Origin: Aquanectria penicillioides
Lineage: Eukaryota; Ascomycota; Sordariomycetes; Hypocreales; Nectriaceae
Length of the DNA: 64,000 bases
Direction: 5' to 3'
NCBI GenBank assembly: GCA_003415625.1
Contig: PYIU01000001.1
Span: 4,712,746 to 4,776,745 of the forward strand
The notes beneath the pieces are model-generated. The model was not told where the DNA came from, made no database searches, and saw only the letters and a program-made list of their open reading frames with translations. Shown here one piece after another: positions 38,301-50,600 of this stretch (position 1 is the stretch's first letter; each line of letters starts with the position of its first letter). The position numbers and the translations under genes were made by a program.

Positions 38301-40120
38301 GAGAAGAAAATTATCACTCGATTTGATATTTTCTCGTGGAATATTCTATTTTGGAGTTAAAAACTGCTTTCAGCGGCCCTCCTTGAAGCTCTGTAATCTG
38401 CCTCGGCGACTCGTTTTGACCCCCTTCAAGGATTCCTTTCGAGATAGTTTCTTGCATCACATCGACGTCCACATTGCTTTCCAGATTGCTTCGGCGACGC
38501 CCGAGAGCCAGATCTCCCCCTCAAGACCGATACATCATCAACATCAACATCAACATCGGAGGAAGTGCAATTTATACGACAGACTGAAGGGCTGCACTGT
38601 GGCTCTGTGACACCTCTACCACTCTGGCTCTGAACTATCCTGCACCCTTTCGACCACCTCCCCCCCAAAACGACGCCAGAACCACACTGTTGGGGCGACT
38701 CGACCGGAAGAACAAACACAACGACACGAGCAAGGAGACTGACCAGCGTTTGCAAACGCCGTTTTCACATTCATCTCACTCCAGACCAACCAATCTGTGG
38801 TGAATCACCGCGTCGCCTCGCCAGCCGCAAACCACCCGGCGCCAAGTGCAAACACCATAGCCTATCGCACTTTGCCCACCGCTCCCTGACACCAGCTGCC
38901 AGCCCGGCTCCCGCACTTTCTATTTTGTGCTTCTTCCAATTCACCCCAAAACCTCTTCCTTTCTTCTTTCTCTCCCCTTCACCTCCACTTCCACCTCTCC
39001 CTCCTTCTCCCCTCCCATCACCCACTTCCATTACCACCGCCTCTTCCTACCGCTCGGACGCGAGCCGAAAGAAGCCTCGAGCGACCAGATACACGATTAT
39101 CCTGTTTTGACTTCCGCTCTCTTACCTTAATTATCGACACCTGCCTTACCATTCATGATAAGCACCTTCCATCATTTTTGCGTCTTGGCCTTTGAAGTCT
39201 GAGCACATTCATTGCTACCAACTGTACACCGGCACTGCCTTCCTCTAATACAGATAATTCTAGGCTTAGGTAGGTAAGTGTGTATTGCTCCATCCCTCCT
39301 CTTTATTCTCTGGTCGTCTTCTTCATATCTTCTCCCGCCTCCGGTCTCCTTGTTTTCTTCTCCCACATCTCTCCACGGGTCCACGCAATTCCTTTCAGGC
39401 CAGCCTTCCACCAGGTGGCTTCGTCAATCTCTTCTGAACCCCATCTTGCTCAATAACTTGTCCTATCTTACTTACTCTCGCTTCATCTCAGAGTCTTGGC
39501 ACCCAGCATTTGCCTCGTGGTCTCCTGTCCTTCGGGTTTGTCCTTGAACCACCAGGTAGTTGACACTCGCTCAACAGTGAGTAAGTTCCTGCACCGCCAT
39601 TTAATCTGCAAAAAGTTCCTCGGGAATACCCCGTGAGTCATGTGGGAAGTCCCTGAAACTGTTTGGGCGGCGGCGCATTGTGGTTGAAGTTAGCTTGGAC
39701 TGGGTGCTTCTGAGGACTCGTTCTGAATCACCCGCGGCCATGTTCTCTTTCAAACACGGACCTACCCAGACCCAATACCCTTTTTATGATCATTCTCAGG
39801 ATTTGTGGACTAATGTGACGTCGTGATAGAATCTTTGCAGTACCGCTTGGCCATTTGTCATTTCCACCAGCTCGTTCGGGTTGATCTGTTGATAGTGAAG
39901 TAAGTGGTTCCCTAACATCTACAACCCAGGGGCCGGAAAAAGAAGGACTGGATTATGGACGCTTGATGATGGCCCCTCACTCTATCCTCGTCTCATATTC
40001 TTGGCCTCTCCATCCCCACTGGCGTCACCATTGGGTAACCCGCATTCACGTGTTCAGATCGCTAACCTATCTTTGGAACAGAAAACTTCAAAAGTTATCC
40101 TTTTCACTCCACAGTGCAAC
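35376..40120. promoter_or_regulatory. Long region upstream of the two-RRM gene
   Basis: About 4.7 kb between the reductase and the RNA-binding protein gene. The last ~1.7 kb (from about 38400) is strikingly pyrimidine-rich on the plus strand with CATCAA repeats (38531-38558) and looks like a long 5' leader; a donor-like GTAACC near 40035 and a CTAAC...GAACAG acceptor ending near 40080 suggest a leader intron just before the start codon. Between 35400 and 38100 I see no supported gene. Confidence 0.5.
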
Positions 40121-42106
40121 ATGGAAAACACAAGTGTTGCTGCACCTTATCTTTCTGGCCAGTCAAGCCGAGCATCCCACTCCCACCTGGCGATCCCAGC
40201 ATCCAATGACCATAATGGAATCATGAACCAGTTTCAGGGAATGACGTTGAGTGGCATGAACATGGCCAACGCCCCGGCTCCTCTTCATATGGGTCATTCA
40301 TATATGCTTGGCCCTGATGGCCAATTCGTCCTGGCTCCCATGCCTGCCTCTCAGTCTATGGGATTGGCTCATACCACGGAGAATGGTTATGGCGCTTTCT
40401 CACTGAACAGCACCTATGCGAACCCCTACCTTGGTCTGCCAGTTCCCCTCATGCCATTCACTCCAGGCCGTTCCAACACCGCCCATCCCCGGATGGATCG
40501 TGGTCATTCCGATGTTCCTGGTCTTGAGAATCGTCGTGGGTCCTACTCTACTACTGAGTCTACTCCTGCCACTCCGTTCTACACTGGGATCTCGCAGCGC
40601 GAGAATGGCCCTCGTGTAGCAAGCTTGGACAGGTCTACATACACAACACCTTCTCCTCAGCAAATAGGCTTGGCGACCCTGCACGTCGACGCTCCAGCCA
40701 AGCCGGCCCTACCCTCTGTCTCTGATCATGCCCTCGAGGAACTCTTGAAGAAGAGCCCTGCCATTCCAAAGGCCGTGCCTGCAGTATTCACTCCTCCGGG
40801 TCAGATGAAGAGCCTAGAACAGAGCCTGGAGAATCGAATTCCCGGAAATCGAAATGTTTACATTCGTGGTCTTCATCCTACAACTGATGATGAATTGCTG
40901 TATCAGTTTGCATCCAGATTTGGTCCTGTGGAGACATCCAAGGCGATCATTGACACTGGAACTGGGGCATGCAAGGGGTTCGTTTTTGTCACCGTGTTTT
41001 GCCATTGGATGCTAATAGTATGCAGTTTTGGTTTCGCTAAATTCTTTGAAGGTCCTGATTCGGAGATGTGCATTCGAGGATTCTACCGTCTTGGTTACGA
41101 AGTTGGTTTTGCCCGGGTTAGTCTAGGGTTTCTCCCCCTTTCAAGATCACGAGCTTATATCAGAACAGGAATCCTTCAACTCTCGACTCAAAGCGGAGGG
41201 AGATGAGCAGTCGACTAATCTTTACATCTCCAATCTCCCAAGACCCTGACTGAAGTTGTAAGTTTTTCAAGATACCACCGCTTTAACTAGTGCGCTAATT
41301 ATGCATAGGAACTTGGCACCATATTCTTGGGCTATACAATCCTGTCTAGCAAGATCCTTCGGGATAGCATGGGAAACAGCCGAGGCGTTGGGTTCGCTCG
41401 GTATGCTGAAATTTCCACCAACCGATGAGCGTTTTCTAACGTGTTGATAGGTTTGAAACCCGCGATGTTTGTGATGATGTCATTCGCAAGTTCAACGGTG
41501 TCGGAATTGGAGAAGAGGGACTCCTGATGAATATTCGTTACGCCGATACCCCTGCCCAGAAAGAACTCAAGCGTGTTACGGCGGAGCGTCGACAGTTTCG
41601 CACTAATGAGTACAACATTGGTGCATATGGTACTCCCCTTGTTGGGTTGAACCCAACCTTGTACGGTTCCCAACCCCAGCCCTGGAGACGCTCTATTCAA
41701 CCCACTGTTCGAAAGTAGGCTGAACTGCCGAAAGATCTTCAAGAGAGTTCACTAACGGTGTCACAGTATGGCTGCCTCAGTCGTCCCCACCGCGTCCTCC
41801 ACAGGTTCCGCTGGCTCTGCGACTTCCACGACCTCTGCGACATCCGAAGGGGTAGCGGAGCCAAACCCTCTGTTTCCCAGCGTGGTTCTCTTCAGTATGA
41901 TGGTTTGTCGAGTCGCTATCGGGGCCTTTTCTAACCTCTTGATCAGGACGGCTACGAGTTCGAGCGCGGATGAAGCGATTGCAACACCCACGTCGTCCGA
42001 ATGTGACGAGAGTGTCACTATTCACGCAGATACGATTGTCAGCGCTTCTCTCGACTCGTCTCCGTCCGTCAAGAAGGAGACTTCTGTTAAAAAGGAGATC
42101 CAGTAA
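40121..42106 (+). CDS. RNA-binding protein with two RRM domains (RBMS/MSSP-like), one frame break
   Basis: Binds single-stranded RNA; cellular role not known from sequence. Exons 40121-40977, 41026-41116, 41169-41257, 41309-41400, 41451-41714 and 41767-42106, with short introns (48-52 nt) and clear CTAA(C/T) branch points. Residues 1-235 are disordered (Pro/Ser/Met-rich). RRM1 has RNP2 VYIRGL and RNP1 KGFGFAKF, split by an intron. RRM2 has RNP2 LYISNL and RNP1 RGVGFARF. A basic segment (AQKELKRVTAERRQFR) follows, then a Ser/Thr-rich tail ending KKEIQ. In exon 3 one base is missing near 41237-41241 (one extra C or A restores NLPKTLTEV). The last exon is uncertain: near 41900-41947 a stretch resembles an intron, whose removal would need another one-base correction upstream. 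The pairing of RRMs recalls RBMS-type proteins; I assign no gene symbol. Confidence 0.82.
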
Positions 42107-42528
42107 ACATCCAGGCTATTTCGGCCGGTGTGAAACGTTCTGGAACCACTGCGTCATTCATTGTACCTTTTTTTTTTTTTAATCACGGTCTCTTGGAACT
42201 GTCTACTTACCGAACCAAGGCAGTGTTATGCAATCACGGAACAGATTATGGTCTAAGGTAGCTGGTACATTTGATAACTTGTGCTATGGCCTATCTTATG
42301 AGCTTTTGTACTTTAGGGAGGACAGTACTGTCATGAAAAGTCTGAAATGTCGGCGTTTGGCCTGATCAAAAATACACAACCATTGTATCCGACAGCAGTG
42401 TCATTTGGTAAAGAGACCCTTGCTCTCCAAATACGAATCGTGGTGATCTTGAATGTGACTTTTTGACTGGCATCGAGGCAAGAATTATAAAGGCTCTGCA
42501 TTCTTCATGGGTATCATTACATCTCATC
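42107..42528. other. Convergent 3' region
   Basis: 422 bp between the stops of the RRM gene (+) and RIO2 (-). It has a T12 run near 42170-42181 and no open frame of note; it probably holds both 3' UTRs. Confidence 0.6.
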
Positions 42529-43793
42529 TTAAACCGTTAGCTTAGACATAGATTCATCAACCGGGAGCTCCACGTCTTGAGCATCGTCTCCCAGAAGACC
42601 ATCAGAAGCGCCGATGTTAGCCTGCTCTTCCTCTCCATCATCATCCTCATCTTCGTCATCCTCCTCCTCATCATCCTCATCATCCTCACCATCCCGTCCC
42701 TTTGTTTCCGCCTTGTCCTTAATGGCAGCCTCTAAATCTTTTAACATCTTCTTGGTGAATCCAGATGCCTCAACTGTTGCGTCTAATCTCGTAACGCCAT
42801 CTTTGCCCACGGTCTTCTTGGCATTCTTGAAGAATGGACCGGACTCCGTGGGAACAAAATGAAATCGCCTCTCGAAGAAGCGTTTTATGCAGTTGACATC
42901 TCGATCAAAGTACATTTCTGCATTTTGATGTTCCATCGACACCATCTGGGGAAAGTCAATAATAATAGGCTCTAATGTGATGGTTTCCTGCCCGTCTTCT
43001 GATTGGGTCTTGTTCTCCTTGACTAGAATGTTGAATTCGTTGAAATCGCCATGAATCAGTCCGTGACTGGCAAGCCGAAGGATAAGACCAATCAAATCAG
43101 CGTAAAGAGACGCTGGATTTGGGACATCGGCGATTTGGCGGAGAGGAAAGGCGTCAATTAGGCTCATGACAATGGTGTGTCGAGAGTGCGCCAAAGGCTC
43201 TGGAACAGGGAACCCTTCTTCGTGAAGGGCCTTCATGAAGGCAAACTCTTTCATGGCTGCTAACCTTGATAGGTACATCCAGGATCCGGAAGCTCGGTTC
43301 TTGAGGTAGTCTCGATTGGATTTGACGGTTCTGAAGGAGATTCGGCCTAGTCGGTGGATTTTCAACACCCTCTGAGTTCCTGTCTGGTCCGCAACTACCA
43401 TGATGTCGCTTTCCTTTCCTACTCCAATTCGATTTCCTACACTATACACAACCTTTTTCTGAGCATGGGTGTGAAGAGCAAGGTAATCGAGACCGCCGTA
43501 TGTCAATCGATAGCCGTCGTACTTGGCCTCCTTTACACGGGCGATCAAACCGACTTTGGCGAGATTGGAAATACTCCTGTGGACCCCGCTGGGTCCTCCA
43601 CGAAGGCGCGCAATCTTCTCAATCAAAGACGTGGGCACAAGTTCATGGTTCTTGCTGCCTAGCTCAACCTGAATTCTTGTGTTAGATTCTCGACTGTGGA
43701 AACCCGGATGGATGGAGGGCGAGAACATACTGCTGTCAAAACCCGCCAGTCCTCAGCGACGAGGTAGCGCATGGCCTTAGTATCCAACTTCAT
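42529..43793 (-). CDS. RIO2: Atypical protein kinase RIO2
   Basis: Cytoplasmic ATPase/kinase needed for the final maturation of pre-40S ribosomal subunits. Exons 43793-43731 and 43668-42529 with a 62-nt intron (GTATGT...TTCAG); 400 residues. The N-terminus MKLDTKAMRYLVAEDWRVL opens the winged-helix domain characteristic of RIO2. The kinase part has a Gly-rich loop with GVGKESD, a lysine in VLKIHRLG, the catalytic loop HGDFNEFNILV and the metal loop IIDFPQM. The C-terminal ~70 residues include a long Asp/Glu repeat (coded by GAT/GAG runs at about 42620-42690) and end SKLTV. It is head-to-head with the RPN1 gene, start codons 488 bp apart. Frame intact. Confidence 0.96.
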
Positions 43794-44281
43794 GATGGGC
43801 AGTGTTTTCTGGGGTCAAAATATGGATTTTTAACAAGGCGTTAGAAATCGTGTATTAAAACTAGGGAGAATTCATCAAGACGTGGGGTTGATTCTTGACT
43901 GCTTGTCGCATGGTGGGGTTGTCCAGAAATTTTGGCGATAAGATCTTATCGCAGATAAGATACGCTATCTCGGAGATTGTTCGGGTAACTGTGAGCAGCA
44001 CGTGATGACGAGGCTGGGGCGGCCCCGTTTTGCAGGCGGCAGCGCCTGGCGTAACCAGAGCTACCTGGATACAGCACAGCACCTTGAGCTTTACCAAGCC
44101 GCTCCATCACCTTCCATCCCCGACGACGAATACCCACGACCTCATCAAAATCCCGACACTATCACAAGAAAATATTGGCGACCATAGGCCAGGCGCTTTT
44201 CTAATATCACTTTACGACTTTTTCTTCTTTCCAATCTGTTCTGTGGAGCTGCCAATAGGCGCCTAAGCCGTCGACGTCAAC
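43794..44281. promoter_or_regulatory. Bidirectional promoter of RIO2 and RPN1
   Basis: 488-bp divergent spacer between two conserved growth genes. Its most obvious element is a palindromic pair of GATA sites at 43935-43952, followed by a third GATAAG at 43954-43959. No TATA box stands out. Confidence 0.65.
43935..43952. promoter_or_regulatory. Perfect palindrome of two GATA-factor sites
   Basis: GCGATAAGATCTTATCGC is its own reverse complement and puts two GATAAG sites in inverted orientation; a further GATAAG follows two bases later. Fungal GATA factors (AreA/NreB nitrogen and SreA iron regulators) bind GATA or clustered GATA sites. That one binds here is inference. Confidence 0.55.
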
Positions 44282-47172
44282 ATGGCTCAGGACAGCGAAC
44301 TGCCCAAAGCGACCGACAAGGGCAAGGGCAAGGCCGTCGATGATGCGAAGAAGGACAAGCCCTTGGCAAATGGCAAGAAGGAGGATGACAAGATTGAGAG
44401 TATGGTTACCCCGCTCTGGTTGCGATGCGCCCTGTAACTGACCGCGGTATAGCTGCCGAGGAGGAGCTCAACGAGGAGGATCAGCAACTCAAGAATGAGC
44501 TTGACATGATGGTTGAGCGCTTGACAGTAAGTGCCGTCGATATGGAAAACCCGTTGCGCGCCTGATCCGATATCTGACACCCTCCTAGGAGTCAAACAAG
44601 GACCTCTACAAACCCGCCCTTGAAGCGATGAAGACATCCATTAAAACATCGACATCATCCATGACTGCAGTACCGAAGCCGCTGAAGTTCCTTCGGCCAC
44701 ACTACGAGACTCTGACCAAGCTGTACGACGAGTGGCCACAGAGCGATGACAAGACATCGTTGGCAGATGTCCTTTCCGTCATCGGCATGACGTTTTCGGA
44801 CGAGGATCGACAAGACACCCTTAAGTACCGACTCTTAGCGCCAACTTCTGATATCGGCTCGTGGGGACATGAATATGTCCGACACTTGGCACTCGAGATT
44901 GGTGAGGTTTATGGCAAGCGAATCACAACAGACGAGCCGACAAAAGACCTGGTCGATCTCGCCTTGATCCTGATCCCCCTCTTCCTCAAGAGCAACGCTG
45001 AGGCCGATGCTGTGGATTTGATGAGTGAGCTTGAGATCATCGAAGAGATCCCTAAATTCGTTGACGAGAACACCTACGCACGGGTGTGCCTTTACATGGT
45101 TAGCATGGTCAACCTCCTCACTTACCCCGACAACGAGACTTTCCTCAAGACCGCACACAACATGTATATCAAATACAAGCAATTTGCCCAAGCCATGGTG
45201 CTTGCTATTCGGCTCCACGATGTTGACCTGATCAAGGCCGACTTTGACAAGGCTGAGGATCCCGCCCTCAAGAAGCAGCTGGCTTTCTTGATTTCCCGCC
45301 AACGGATAGTCCTGGCGCTTGAGAACGACACAGAGGACGAGCAGGTGGCCTCGGAGTGCCTTTCTAGCCTTAAGCTGTCGGAACACTTCAAGTCCCTGGG
45401 CAAGGAGCTCAACATTCTAGAACCTAAGACCACCGAGGATATCTACAAGAGCCATCTTGAGAGCAGCCGTGTTGCTGGAATGACCAACCTTGATTCTGCC
45501 CGACACAACCTCGCTGCTGCCTTCGTCAACGCGTTCGTCAATGCTGGATTTGGCAACGACAAAATGATGCTGGTAGACGGCGAGAAGGAGACTTGGGTGT
45601 GGAAGACCAAGGCCGACGGCATGATGTCGACTGTGGCCTCGCTGGGCACCCTGGTCCTGTGGGATGTTGAGAGTGGTCTTGACAAGATTGATAGATACAC
45701 TTATTCTTCCGAGCCCGAGATCACTGCTGGCGCTATGCTTGCTATCGGCATCATGAACTCCGGCGTTCGAATTGATTCGGACCCAGCCCTGGCTCTGTTG
45801 GGTGATGCCGACAAGCTCCACCACACAAACCCCCTTATTAGGACAGCCTGCATCATGGGCCTGGGTCTCTCTTATGCCGGTTCGAACAAGGAGGACGTCC
45901 TCGAGCTCCTTTTGCCCTTCATCTCCGATTCCGCTCAGGACATGCAGGTTTCTGCTATGGCGGCCCTGGCTTGTGGTCTCACCTTTGTTGGCTCTTCTCA
46001 CCCTGAAGTTAGTGAGGCCATTGTTACTACTCTGATGGATGAGGACCGAAAGAGCCAGCTGACTGACAAGTGGACGCGATTCTTGGGCCTGGGACTGGGA
46101 CTTCTCTTTTTCGGACGTCAAGAGGAGGTCGATGTTATTCTGGAGACTCTCAAGGCCATCGACCATCCGATGTCTAAGGCCACTGCTGTCCTAGCTGAGA
46201 TCTGCGCCTGGGCCGGCACCGGTGCTGTGTTGAAGATCCAAGAGCTTCTACATATCTGCAACGAGCACAAGGAGGAGTCTGACGAGAAGAAGGGTGATGA
46301 ACTTCTTCAGGCCTACGCTGTCATTGGTATCGCTCTGGTGGCCATGGGTGAGGATGTTGGTCAGGAGATGGTCTTGCGCCAGTTCGGTCACCTCATGCAC
46401 TATGGCGAGGCTAACATCCGAAAGGCCGTCCCTCTGGCCATGGGCCTGATCAGCCCTAGCAACCCCCAGATGAAGGTCTACGATACTCTGTCCAGATACA
46501 GCCACGATACCGACCCTGAGGTTGCTATTAATGCCATCTTTGCCATGGGTCTGCTCGGCGCTGGTACCAATAATGCTCGTCTGGCCCAGTTGCTTCGACA
46601 GCTTGCTAGCTACTACCACCGTGACCAGGATGCCCTCTTCATGGTGCGTATTGCCCAGGGTCTTCTCCACATGGGCAAGGGCACCCTGTCTCTCAGCCCA
46701 TTCCACACCGACCGCCAGGTTCTGTCCCGCGTCTCGGCAGCTGGCCTCCTCGCTACCCTGGTCGCCATGATCGAGCCCAAGGACTTCATCACTTCTAACT
46801 CCCACTACCTCCTCTACTTCCTCGTCACCGCCATGCACCCCCGTTTCCTCGTTACCCTCGACGAGAACCTCAAGCCCCTCAAGGTCAATGTTCGTGTTGG
46901 TCAAGCTGTCGACGTGGTGGGGCAGGCAGGCCGGCCCAAGACTATCACTGGCTGGCAGACTCAGAGCACTCCCGTCGTTCTCGCCTATGGAGAGCGTGCG
47001 GAACTTGAAGATGAAGAGTATATTAGCCTGAACAGCACACTGGAGGGCTTGGTTATTCTGCGAAAGGTAAGCTAAGCTGACTACCCCATCCATTTGAACT
47101 TTTTTTTTTTTTTTTACGAGGGAATTTCTGCTAACACAACCTTAGAACCCCGAGTGGGAGGATGAGAAATAA
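44282..47172 (+). CDS. RPN1: 26S proteasome regulatory subunit RPN1
   Basis: Largest base subunit of the 19S regulatory particle; scaffold that docks ubiquitin shuttle factors (Rad23, Dsk2, Ddi1) and Ubp6 next to the ATPase ring. Exons 44282-44399, 44453-44526, 44589-47066 and 47146-47172, 898 residues, normal for the family. The N-terminal ~55 residues are charged and disordered. The sequence from MKTSIKTSTSSMTAVPKPLKFLRPHY is the conserved helical entry. PC (proteasome/cyclosome) repeats with A-x-G-L/I patterns such as LAIGIMNSG, ACIMGLGLSYAG, LGLGLLFFG and AIFAMGLLGAG run from about residue 400 to 760. The last exon adds the conserved NPEWEDEK end. The final intron contains a T15 run (47101-47115). 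Frame intact; codon use is biased as for an abundant protein. Confidence 0.97.
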
Positions 47173-47615
47173 ACAATGAATGGTTATGTGGGCGAGCGTT
47201 GGGGTTAGTCCAGGATGGGTAGGTCACAGGCCAGACCTCGGTATACTGTATAGTAATCTGCTCTAAGCGCGAATGAGAAGAGGGAGGAACCAAATGCATT
47301 GATAGACGGTTAAATCGATTGCAATTTCGTGTCTTCCTTCCAAAAGCTATTGTTTCTGAATAATGCCTATCGACTAACTAGCGCCAGCTCCTCTCCCACC
47401 TCACCCATGTGCGAACATTGCTACGAGGCGGAGCTGATGACCATAACCTGTAACACCTAATTCCGTAACCATGTAGATAAAGTCTATTTCGTAATGGCAA
47501 TATTCCCAGTAACCCACTATATCTATATTGCATGCTACCCATTTCTTCCAAAAGCGAATGCAGACCCAGTATACGAAAACAAAACGTAGAAGAACAACAA
47601 AAAAAATAACCAGTA
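47173..47615. other. Convergent 3' region
   Basis: 443 bp between the RPN1 stop (+) and the OPT transporter stop (-). No supported gene; probably the two 3' UTRs and terminators. Confidence 0.6.
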
Positions 47616-50600
47616 TCACCACGTGTCAGGACCAAAATGTTGTCCTTCTGGGACAGTGCTGTAAGCACAGGCCTGCCAGTCACAGCCCTGCTTGTAGACC
47701 TCAGTGCCCCACCAGCTGAATCCCTTCATCCAGCCGGGATATATGAAACCGAAGAAAACGACGACAATACCAAACGCCAGGCCGGAGTCGAGAGCGGCGC
47801 TGAGGGTCATGGTATATTTGCTCCACCAAGCATTATGGCGGTTCTTGATCAGATAGTTGAAGACGTAGCAGACCACGACCCAGACAGAGAAGTTGAGACC
47901 AGTGGCCGGGGGGATCCAAGACATAGCGCCAAAGATGACGGGGAGGTTGACCTTGCGCAGGATACTGCGATGGTGCCGACGGCTGTAGAGCCAGAGGGGG
48001 ATAGGGAGAAAGGCGCCAAGGGGGAAGAACCATACTAGAGCGCGGTAGATGGCCTTGGGACCGAAGAACTCGTGAGGGCCAACGACACCCCATAGGATGG
48101 ATCCGTTGAAGTGAACCCGAGCGATTGGGCATGTGAACCCGTTGATAGCCTCAGAGGTGCAGAGTCCCTTGACGTTTGCGAACATCCAGTTGAGGACACC
48201 AATTTGGGTGAGTGACGAAACGAGGGTGGCAACGATCTGGACTGAGAAGAGAATACGAGGCGGAATTTTCATGTAGTGGCCGAGCTTGAGATCGGATGCA
48301 AACTTGATGCCTTGTGCCGACGAGATGTAGCCATAAGTGACAAAAACCATGTTGGCAATTGGGCGTCCAGGGAAGACAACGCCACAAATCAGCTGGCAGA
48401 TGAGGTAAATGCTGCTGTGCTGGTTTGTCACGGCCATGATGATTCCGTTGGGGATGAAGAAGATGGCGCCAATGCCCAAGGCAAGCAAGAGACCGTACCA
48501 TGGCAAGTGGACAGGATAACTAGGTCGACTGGTTAGCAACTGTTGGCCTACAAGCCATTTGAGCCAGCCAATACTTACTACTCAACTACAAACATGCCGA
48601 TAGCCGTCATGCTCATGAAAGTGATCAAGTACCAGCTCATGGGAGCGTCCTTATATCGTTTCATGAGGCGGCTATGTATGTCTTCATGGCTGATCAAACC
48701 CTCAACATGGGAGGTGGATGATGACATCCGGGTATAGTTGTCGTCTGTTGACCGTCGTGACGGTGGTGCTCCAGGGCCACCTGACACGGGTTGATATGCG
48801 GGCTTTCCATCCTCGCGGGCCTCTGCCAAAGCCTTCTTCCAAGTTCTCCAAATATCCTGGCCGTGCCAGCAGGCCGTATGTGTCAGGAGTGCAGCTAGAC
48901 CAGCAAACTGCACGCCATAGCTGAGGACGTATGTGATGGGAAGAAGACTCGGCTATAGCTCTGATACGCCTCCTTGTCGAAAAGAAAGTCGGATGTGAGG
49001 ATCTTGCTGACGTTGTAAATCTTTCCAGTATTGTCGAAGACCGCGGCGGATAAGATTGGCATGTATGAGGCGAAGAGAACGTTGCTGTAGTAAAGGATTG
49101 GGGCAATAATCCACATTACAATGGCCAAACCACCAATGACATTCATAGCGGCCCAAAACGGTACCAATAAAGGAGAGCCGACGTAAGTGATTTGAGCCCA
49201 ATCAAAAGTCAAGGGGAAAAGCCCCAAGCCGAGGACACGCCAAACAGGTTGGCAATCACCACATTCTTGGGAGCGAACCAGGTTATGACATTGAAGTAAC
49301 TCAGCGCAGGCATGAGCAATCCTGGAAGGAAGTAGAACAGAAACGACACTGTCCAGATGATGTAGAAAAACTTCCACCTGCTGATCGTCCAGCCCCGGCA
49401 GGCTTATTTTCTTGCTTGTGTAGAGTCGAGAACATGGCAGCTGACATGAGGGTGCCGGGCCAAATCATGCCACTCGGACGGACTAGAAAGCGCCGCGTGA
49501 GACCAGCAAAGCCATAACCTAGAATTTGTGTGGAAATTGTGAGAAGAAGCTGATACACGATGGGAGCCTCCTGGTTATAAAACTGAGTTTGCTCGACAAT
49601 GACATCTGTCGCAAAGGCGAAACCGAAAGCAACGTTGCTGCTAACGTACACGCAGGTGTGCTCCTTTTCGTTCCACCGTCCCTGGGCTAGCCACAACCTC
49701 CAAGACGTTGCTTTGCTGTTTTTGCGGGGGATCTGAGCATCCTCGGAGATGGAAGGCGTCCGGACGCCGTCGATGAAGGCCTCCTCAGGATCGTAAGGTC
49801 GTTTCAGAAAGAAGTCCCAAAGATGGCCGAGGGGGTGGACGAGAAGTAACGCAATAACAGGAGTGATGGCAACGCTTGGGTATCGCAAGGAGAAAAAGAG
49901 GTTGGTAGAGGAACCGAGAATGGAGAAGATGACGGAAAGACACCACATGCGCGGGGTGTTGATGGAGAGGGTGATGTCGTCGGTAGGGGATACGGAGGCG
50001 CGAACAGCTTCGTGAGGTGAGTTTTCTTCGGGATCGACTTCGGGGCCGGTTGAGGAGGCATCATCGTCCAGTAGGAACCCATCTTCAGACATGTCGCCCT
50101 TCATGCTTTCTTCAAGAACACCTGCGGCGTGGGTTGGCTCAGGTAGGGCGAAGCGGCCTTCGAGCCCAGAAGCTAGGACAGCACCGTCGGCATCCTCTGA
50201 CAACCTCGAAGACTGCTTGGAGACTGTCGAACGGCGAGAGGCATCACTCCACATTGTGTCGGTGACATGTCGGAGCTGGTGAGCGTCTGGGCCACGGCAC
50301 TCGCTACCTGCAGGGGAGTTGTTACGGCTGGGGGTTAGTGACACGGAGCCGTAGGGAGCAGCGTCCGGACGCGATGCGGCTGAGCGCAGAAAGGGCGTTT
50401 TCTTGGATGCCATGTCTGAGGCGCCCTTGGGGGAGGCGTCGAAGGACCGGCGGGGGCAGGAGCATCTAGATCCTCGCCCGTACCGTTGTCAAGGGAGGCA
50501 GCGAGCTCAGGAAAGGTCTCGACAGCAGGCTCGAGTTCTGGCTTCGAACAGGCACCGTCGACAGTTGCGAGAGGCTCAGAGGGTGTCAAGGACAACTGAG

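Noticed and set aside
46248..47093. Long open frame antisense to RPN1
   Set aside because: Shadow of the strongly codon-biased RPN1 gene; no independent support.
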